A DNA stretch of 64,000 nucleotides from Closterium sp. NIES-65 (taxonomy: Eukaryota > Streptophyta > Zygnematophyceae > Desmidiales > Closteriaceae), in the NCBI GenBank assembly GCA_948144175.1, contig CANXME010002068.1, positions 1,798,001 through 1,862,000 of the forward strand. Direction: 5' to 3'. Shown piece by piece: positions 57,543 through 64,000 of this stretch. Numbering within the stretch: position 1 is the first letter of the stretch; each line of letters begins with the position of its first letter. The notes below the pieces were generated by a model that ran no database searches, was not told where the DNA came from, and saw only the letters and a list, made by a program, of their open reading frames with translations. Made by a program: the position numbers and the translations under genes.

Positions 57543-57672
57543 TGACAGAATTAGAAGAAAGAAAGGGGATTCAACTAGCAGGAATGAGGATACAAATAGC
57601 AAAACCCTAGAAGGGTTGTACTCGCTATAGAGCACCCCACTACAGGCTAGAGCATAAGATAATATTCTGACA
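57543..57672 (-). repeat. LTR beside the chromovirus (right copy)
   Basis: 130 bp, nearly identical to 9725-9854 in reverse, followed by TACCC (57673-57677). Confidence 0.88.
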
Positions 57673-58564
57673 TACCCGTACCGGAGCAGCCATGGCAGGT
57701 CGTTAGCCTCAACTTCATCACACGACTTCCTTCGACCTCACGGGGACATGATTCCATCCTCGTGGTGATCGATGAGTTCTCCAAAATGGGTCACTTCATA
57801 CCGACCAACGCCACAGCTACAGCTGAAGCAACTGCTCGCCTCTTCTTCGACCGCATCATCACCATCCACGGCATCCCCGCTACACTCATCTCAGACAGAG
57901 ACCCAAAATTCACGAGTAAGTTCTGGAAGGAGCTCATGGGACTGTTGGGGACAAAGCTTGCAATGTCTTCAGCATACCACCCCCAGACTGACGGACAGAC
58001 AGAGCGACTCAATCAAGTGGTTGAACAGTTACTGCGCACAGCTTGCAAGGACGACGTCAGCCACTGGGACACACAGTTACCGACCCTAGAGTTTGCTTAC
58101 AACAATGCATCACATGCGGCCACAGGGAAAACTCCTTTCTTCCTGTGTTACGGACAAGAACCACTCACACCACAGCAGCCAACCACACCGGCACACGTCC
58201 AAGCCGCACATGACTTCGTCACCACCATGCAGCAGCTATGGGAAAAGACTCAGCGACGACTCACCACGATGCAGACCTCCTAGAAGCAGTATGCCGATCG
58301 TCAGCGACGTGATCACTCAGTAGCAGTCGGAGATCAGGTGCTTCTTGACACGCGCAACTTGAACCTGTCTCACCTCCCACCCAAACTCCAGCCTCGCTTC
58401 TGTGGTCCTTTTCTCGTAGAGGCACAGGTGACACCAGTTACATTCCGCTTGCGCTTACCTACTACTTGGAAGCTTCACAATGCTTTCCATGTGCAACTAC
58501 TGAAACCCTTCAAGGACCCCAACCAACAGTTCCAGGGACGGCAGCTACCGCCACCTCCACCTGT

Positions 58565-58740
58565 TCTTGTGCAGGATGAACCTCAGTACGAGATAGAGCG
58601 CGTTCTCACTCATCGGCGCCGCGGTGGCAAGACCCTCAAGTTCCTGATATGCTGGAAGGGATACGACCCCACTGAGGACAGTTGGGTTGCAGAAACTGAT
58701 ATGGGCAATGCACGCCGTGCTCTCAAGGACTATCTTGTCA
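58565..58740 (+). pseudogene. Chromodomain at the end of the chromovirus integrase
   Basis: The sequence YEIERVLTHRRRGGKTLKFL followed by CWKGYDPTEDSWVAE fits a chromodomain (aromatic residues Y, W and Y in cage-like positions). It ends the polyprotein shortly before the polypurine tract, as in chromoviruses, where it is thought to steer integration to modified histones. Confidence 0.85.
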
Positions 58741-58782
58741 AGCAGGGTGTATCTCACGCCACCCAGCTTTGAGGGGGGGACG

Positions 58783-59161
58783 TGTGAGAGTACGACGGCT
58801 TATGCCAGCTATGCTTGCTTGCCTTTACTTTGTTATGCTATTTCTAGCATAGGATAATTATATGCATGTATGAATTGCTTGATTTCCTAGGCTAGGTGCT
58901 TTCCTATATTTTATTATAGTTATAGCACCGAGCTAGGTTGCGTGCACCGAATTCTGGCCTTTTCGGTTGCCACCGAATTGCCTTCTACCGAATTCGGTAA
59001 GGATCCGTTCGGGACGCTACGCGGCCCGCGGAACCTTCGCGTAACACCTAGTTACGGGGCCTTGTGTCGAGCTTATATATAGCCTCGTGTTGTACCTAGG
59101 TGATCATTCAATTCGATTCAATTCACATTCTCTTTTCTGAGCTCGATCCTAGATCCTCACA
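58783..59161 (+). repeat. 3' LTR of chromovirus E
   Basis: 379 bp, TGTGAGAGTACG...CCTCACA. Its first 275 bp match the outer part of the LTR at 14887-15431; the remainder does not. Confidence 0.88.
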
Positions 59162-60337
59162 GCTCTGTTTCGCGAATGGCGGCAAGGCCACGGCCGGCGA
59201 TCGCGCTCGTCGAAGACGTTGGTGAGTGGCAGTCCCTGCAGACACCGTTGGGATCGGGGTCGTGCAGCGCGAGCTCGCGGGGGTGTGAGTGGTGTGGCAC
59301 CCAAGGGCGCCCATCAGGGTGCTTCCAATCGCGGCGATGAATGTGTTCGAAGCGCAGGGGGACAAGGTCAATCAATTCCTGCGAATCGCCGCTGCAGTCG
59401 GGAATGTCGAAGTCGAGAACGTATACGCCGTTCTTGGCGCGCGCCCGTCCGATCTACTTGCGCTTCTTGTTCGGCATCGTGAAGTGGAGCAGGATGTCGC
59501 GCGTGTCAGGGTCGGTGCTGAGAATGACTCCGCAATCCAGGAGTTGCGCCGCCGAGAGTAAATTAAAGCGCAGGTTCTGCACAATCAACATGTCGTTAAG
59601 TGTGATGTGCGTTCGGCTCCCTCGTGCCTTGAGCACCACGATACCTTGCGCGCTTGCGCGCAGCCGCGTGTTGTTCGCCACTGTGACGTAAGTGACGACG
59701 GGAGTGGAGACGGCGTCGGATATGTAACGCTCTGAGCCCACCATATGCTGCCCATAGCAGCTGTCCAGGTACCAGTTGTTGTAGCGCCTGTTGTCGTTTC
59801 GCGCGAGCAGCGCCAGTCGCGGAGTGACGATGTGTGGAGTGTCTACCTTCAAAAACTGTTCGCGCGCGATCCAGTCGATTGGTGCCGGCCGCATGTCAGG
59901 TACGTGCGGAGGGCTCTCAAGCAGCGGGACTGGTAGATTCCAGTCCTGGTTGTCGTCGTCGATGTAGTCGTGATGCGTGCTAAATGGATTGTTGTTTGGA
60001 GATGCCTCGATTGGGCCGGGCGCCGGCTCAGGAGAGAGTGAGCGTGCGCGCGGGCGACGAGAGCCTCTCGTCATGGTCATGTTCCCCATGACGTTGCGGA
60101 CGGGGGCAGCTTGTGATGGCTGCTGCTGCGGTTGAGTTGTTGGATTCAGGTTGCGCGGTGGGGGTTGAGACCCCTGGGCGGGACACGTGTCGTTTCTTGC
60201 GTCTTGTCGGCCGGACCAAGTGCTCAGATTGGTCTGGCGAGGGCAAGATCGATGCTTGCATCGATCCGCCAAGTGCCCGAAATTTCTGCAGATCTTGCAG
60301 TAGAGGCGCCGTGGTCGTCGCTCTTCTGTGTTGTTTG
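59162..60337 (-). pseudogene. Copia lineage F, gag tail and protease part
   Basis: On the minus strand: a standard zinc knuckle CKICRNFGHLADRC (about 60253-60300), a Pro/Gln-rich linker, and a protease region (NNWYLDSCYGQHM near 59745-59790, LRASAQGIVVLKARGS, MLIVQNLRFNLLSAAQLLD near 59550-59600). It then runs toward the chromovirus insertion at 59162. The left edge is the chromovirus duplication and the right edge is the GTTTG duplication of element G (60333-60337). The matching integrase-RT part is at 15432-19169. Confidence 0.8.
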
Positions 60338-60469
60338 TGTCAGAACATTATAGCTTATACATTTGTGTAGGCTGTAGTGGGGTAGCCCATAAGGGGTACA
60401 ACCCAATTAGGGTTAGTACTTGTATCCAACTGTTTCATAGTTCATTCATTCCATTCTCACTTCTCGTCA
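60338..60469 (+). repeat. 5' LTR of element G
   Basis: 132 bp, differing from the element A LTR at only about three positions by eye. Confidence 0.92.
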
Positions 60470-60629
60470 TGGTATCGAGCAGGTTCCCGAGTGGGAATAC
60501 TGCCTAGGGCCCACCACGAACTTTTTTTTTCCTTCACTGCCCGGAGCGCGCTTAGCTCCTCACCCGAGTAGCGCCTCGAGCCGCCTTAGTGGCCCCTATT
60601 GGCCACCCTTACTGCCCCTCGAGCCGCCC

Positions 60630-61210
60630 TCTACGGCCTCGCTTAGGCCGCTACGGCCCCGCTACGGCCCCGCTTAGGCCCCGTCGGCCCTGCTACGGCC
60701 CCGCTTAGGCCCCGCTACGGCCCCGCTATGGCCCCGCTACGGCCCCGTCGGCCCCGCTTAGGCCCCGCTACGGCCCCGCTACGGCCCCGCTACGGCCCCG
60801 TCGGCCCCGTCGGCCCCGCTTAGGCCCCGCTACGGCCCCGCTACGGCCCCGTCGGCCCCGTCGGCCCCGCTACGGCCCCGCTTAGGCCCCGTCGGCCCTG
60901 CTACGGCCCCCCTTAGGCCCCGCTACGGCCCCGCTACGGCCCCGCTACGGCCCCATCGGCCCCGCTTAGGCCCCGCTACGGCCCCGCTACGGCCCCGCTA
61001 CGGCCCCGCCGGCCCCGTCGGCCCCGCTTAGGCCCCGCTACGGCCCCGCTACGGCCCCGTCGGCCCCGCTACGGCCCCGCTACGGCCCCGCTTAGGCCCC
61101 GCTACGGCCCCGCTTCGGCCCCGCTTAGGCCCCGCTGCGGCCCCGCTACGGCCCCACATCGGCCCCGTCGGCCCCTCTACGGCCCCACTTAGGCCCCACT
61201 TCGGCCCCGT
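60630..61210 (+). repeat. Leader tandem repeat of element G (CCCCGCTACGG / CCCCGCTTAGG units)
   Basis: About 50 units of 11-12 bp in mixed order (GCTACGG, GCTTAGG, GTCGG variants), with higher-order repetition. A CAGCCGAGCCGCCCAG array follows at about 61330-61550, just before gag. Confidence 0.9.
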
Positions 61211-61610
61211 CGCCACCGCGGCCCGCCCACCCTTGCGGCCCGCCGCCACCTGCGACCTCGCCACCACCTGCGACCCCGCCTCCCAGCGCCCGCAACGCCG
61301 AGCAGCCGAACCGCCGGCCACCTGAGCCGCCCGACCTCCCGAGTCGCCCAGCAGCCGAGCCGCCCGACAGCCGAGCCGCCCAGCACCGTGCAGCCGAGCC
61401 GCCCAGCAGCCGAGCCGCCCAGCAGCCGAGCCGCTCGACAACCGAGCCGCCCCGCACCAGCAGCCGAGCCGCCCAGCAGCCGAGCCGCCCAGCACTCGAG
61501 CCGCCCTACAGCCGAGTCGCCCGACAGCCGAGCCGCCGAGCAGCCCGATCGCTCCACCTACCTGGTAAGAGCACAGTCTCTGCCACTGCACTGCCCTGCC
61601 TCCTGCTGTT

Positions 61611-64000
61611 ATGGCTTCCCCTAGCGTTCTCACCTTTGACGCTGAGGGTCTGGCAGTGGACTTTGAGGTCTGGGTAGATGATCTGCAGCTTTTCCTGCAG
61701 TGCGATAGGGCAGATGGCCTCTCCCTGTTTGACCTCACTTCTGGTGCCTCCCCTGCCCCTGCTGCTGATGCTGACGCCACTGTTCGCTCACAGTGGGCCA
61801 CACGTGACGCTGCTGCTCGCCTTGATGTGCGCCGCCATTTACCGAGCACTGAGCGTGCACACTTTAGCTAGTACAAGAGTGCTCAGACCTTGTACGACGC
61901 TGTAGTTGCACGCTACTCTTCCCCTGCCACTGCTGCACTGAGCCGCCTCATGCTACCGTACCTCTTCCCTGACCTTGCTGCCTTTCCCACTGTTGCTGAC
62001 CTCATTACGCACCTCTGCACTAGTGACACTCGCTACTGCGCTGCGCTTCCTGCTGACTTTTGCGCCAAGAACCCCCCCCCCATGTACATCACCCTCTACA
62101 ACATAGTCACCCGTCTCCCTGACTCTCTCCGTGTAGTCAGGGACCACTTCCTCTCTGTTTGCCCCACCACTCTCACCGTTGACCTCCTCGAGAAGGCCCT
62201 CCTAGCAATAGAGAAGAGCATAGTCGCTGTATGAGCCTCTCGTGGTGACCCTCGCACCCCCGTCTTTGAGGGGTGTTCTCCCTCCCCCTTCTTGCCCTCT
62301 GTTTCCTCTACTGCTGCGGCCGACCTAGTTGGTTTCGAGTCGGTCGGCCCTGCGTCTGCCCCGAGCGGGAGATGCCGCACCGGCTAGGGCAAGGGGGGCA
62401 AGGGCACTGGAGGAGGTGGAGGGGGCGGTAGAGATGGTGGTGGAGGCGGTGGAGGGAGTGGGGGTGGTGGTGGGAGTGGTGCTGGGGGTGGCGGCGGCGG
62501 CGGCAGCAGTGGAGGCGGCGGAGGCGGTGGAGGTGGCGGAGGGAAAGGAGGCGGCGGAGGTAGTGGAGGAGGCGGAGGTGGAGGAGGCGGCGGAGGCGGC
62601 GGAGGCGGCGGCGGCGGCGGAGGCGGCGGTGGTGGAGCGAGTCGCAACTCTGCGTCGAGGAGTGGCGCCGGTGGTGGTCAGCACCAGCAGCAGTAGCAGA
62701 GTGGTGTGACCCTGTCCCCTCAGCATCTTCGTGAGTGGTACACTGCACGCCAGCGCGGTGGGGGTTTTGGTCCCTGCTCTTACGTTCTCCGTACCGGCGA
62801 CCGCACTGGTGAGCAGTGCGGGGGTCCGCACTCCACCCAGCGCTGCTTTGGTCGCCTGACGGACGCGTGGCGTCGCCAGTTCCCAGAGGCGTCAGAGATC
62901 CCTCGCTGGGGAGATCTGGCTAAGGCCGGGGTTGCTATCTTTGATCTTGACTTTGATGCTATTCTTGCTACCATGTATGCTGTTGCTGATAGTGTTGAGG
63001 GTGCCTGTTACCTGTGTGTACCGCCTGATCCGGGCATTGAGGCTGCTGCGCTAGGTGCTGGTGAGACTGCTGCTCTAGGTGCTAGTGCGTCTACTGTCCC
63101 AGGTACCAGTGCGTCTGCCGCCCCAGGTGCTGGTGAGTCTGCTCTCTCAGGTACTACGTCGGCTCAGGCCTTCCACACCTTCACCCTGGACTCGGGTGCG
63201 TCCCGCTCCTTCTTTCGAGACCGCACCACTCTTACGCCGCTTAGTCGGCCGGTTGCAGTCTCCCTAGCAGACCCCTCTCGGGGTCCTGTCCTTGCTAGCT
63301 TCTCCACTGTCCTTCCGTGCCCTGCAGCCCCCTCTGGCACCCTGTCTGGTCTCTACCTCCCCTCGTTCTCTACGAACTCGGTGAGTGGAGCGGACCTACA
63401 GGATCGAGGGGTCGACCAGTTCTTTCCTGCGAGTCAGCGAGTGACCCACTGCAGGTGTGCTCAGACAGGCCGACACTTGGCCACGTTCACCCGTCGGCCA
63501 GGGTCGAGCCTGTACACCCTTACTGCTGAGTCACCTCCTACTGCTGAGTCTGCCTAGGTAGCTGCGTTGAGTCAGGTGTTTGCTGCGGCGTCCACGTCTG
63601 GTCCTGAATCTGCCCCCTGCTCGTGTCGTCTGCTGTCCCACCAGACTCTCCTTTGGCACCACCGCCTTGGTCACCCCTCCTTGCCTCATCTCTGAGGCAT
63701 GGCCTCCCGTGTCCTTGTCTCTGGTCTTCCTCGGTCTCTCCCTCCCCTTCCTCCGGGGCCTGGCCCTACCTGCGTCCCCTGCGTCGAGGGGCGACAGCGC
63801 GCCGCCCCTCACTCCTCCGAGTTTCCTCCGACAGATGCTCCGCTGCACACTCTACAAATGGACGTGTGGGGCCCAGCCCGCGCCAGTGGGCAAGGGAGAG
63901 AGCGGTACTTTCTGCTGGTCGTTGACGACTACTCGCGTTACACCACAGTCTTCCCCTTGCGCAGCAAGGGTGATGTCACTGAGGTGTTGATCGACTGGAT
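61611..64000 (+). pseudogene. Element G gag-protease-integrase (partial)
   Basis: Gag starts MASPSVLTFDAEGLAVDFEVW (61611). Gly-coding tract 62400-62640; Cys/His cluster C-X13-C-X3-H-X4-C near 62778-62850; FGRLTDAWRRQFPEASEIPRWGD; protease LDSGASRSFFRD near 63185-63225; GAG-pre-integrase near 63655. The integrase core begins (MDVWGPAP-type, about 63855) and continues past the window edge. Fossil with several breaks. Confidence 0.85.

Larger units (their letters stand above)
56548..57672 (-). mobile_element. Chimeric non-autonomous LTR element with two unlike LTRs
   Basis: On the minus strand: LTR 57543-57672 (130 bp, D-like, twin of 9725-9854), primer-binding site TGCTATCAGAGCC, an internal part closely matching element B including its hairpin array, polypurine ATTATGGGGGCG, then a 254 bp B-type LTR at 56548-56801. 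The two end repeats are not alignable with each other over their lengths. The outer flanks differ (CCCAC left, TACCC right). This is a recombinant or rearranged element. Confidence 0.8.
57673..59161 (+). mobile_element. Chromovirus (Ty3/gypsy) E, 3' part, plus strand
   Basis: Integrase catalytic core (DSILVVIDEFSKMGHFIP, ISDRDPKFTSKFWKEL, SAYHPQTDGQTERLNQVVEQLLR; about 57740-58200), then a C-terminal chromodomain (about 58565-58740). The polypurine tract GAGGGGGGGA is followed by the 379 bp 3' LTR (58783-59161) and GCTCT (59162-59166). This duplication matches the AGAGC at 15432-15436 in reverse. It inserted into copia F. Broken, but with few breaks in this part. Confidence 0.88.
60338..64000 (+). 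mobile_element. Copia LTR retrotransposon G (runs off right edge)
   Basis: 5' LTR 60338-60469, with GTTTG outside it (60333-60337). Primer-binding site TGGTATCGAGCAGG at 60470, a very repetitive leader, gag, protease and part of integrase; the rest is off-window. It is the closest relative of element A, in the opposite orientation, so the window is bracketed by a large inverted repeat. Several breaks. Confidence 0.92.

Overview
The window is eukaryotic nuclear DNA made almost entirely of nested LTR retrotransposons. I find no convincing host protein gene, rRNA, tRNA gene or CRISPR array. Primer-binding sites close to TGGTATCAGAGC (the initiator-Met tRNA site usual in plants), copia polyproteins in the order gag-PR-INT-RT-RH and a chromodomain gypsy element point to a streptophyte, either a land plant or a charophyte/zygnematophyte alga. 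The very GC-rich, glycine-rich Gag family makes me lean to an alga, but I cannot verify the species.

Layout, left to right. A copia element on the minus strand (1-5977, running off the left edge) carries a 1.3 kb non-autonomous LTR element (4164-5466). A related plus-strand copia (6077 to about 8980) runs into the 3' part of another element, whose LTR (9725-9854) lies inside a chromovirus (gypsy). One part of that gypsy (9855-15431, minus strand, itself hit by a 1.5 kb non-autonomous element at 12119-13617) lies inside a third copia lineage (15432 to about 19550). An AT-richer stretch of apparent host DNA follows. It is broken by element I (20826-31122, with copia H inside its 5' LTR), a non-autonomous element J (31698-33057), a 375 bp TRIM (33700-34074), element K (34875-47835, holding copia L, a 347 bp TTAA-flanked MITE and a solo LTR) and element M (47934-55542, holding a 348 bp TRIM). 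To the right are a chimeric element with two different LTRs (56548-57672), the other part of the same chromovirus (57673-59161), the other part of the third copia (59162-60337) and a plus-strand sister of the first copia (60338-64000).

The order of events can be read from target-site duplications, nearly all 5 bp: GGGTG, CGCAC, CGTAT, GTTCA/GTCCA, TCACC, TCGCA, CTCTC, ACCCA, TCTCT, TCATG, GAAAC, GTCAC, and TTAA for the MITE. Two duplications, TACCC and AGAGC/GCTCT, match across about 48 kb in opposite orientation. This argues that a large inversion split one nest of elements.

The most interesting material is in the non-coding parts. (1) The miniature elements have a tRNA-type A box at the end of the LTR and a B box just past the primer-binding site, with a TTTT run placed so that a Pol III transcript would cover about one unit. 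(2) The non-autonomous families share arrays of short hairpins whose stems change on both sides. (3) The autonomous copies share a hairpin and a second possible tRNA-iMet pairing site after the primer-binding site. (4) Autonomous and non-autonomous elements share polypurine tract and 3' UTR blocks, which suggests mobilisation in trans. All LTR elements are treated as fossils; only the two with identical LTRs look very recent.
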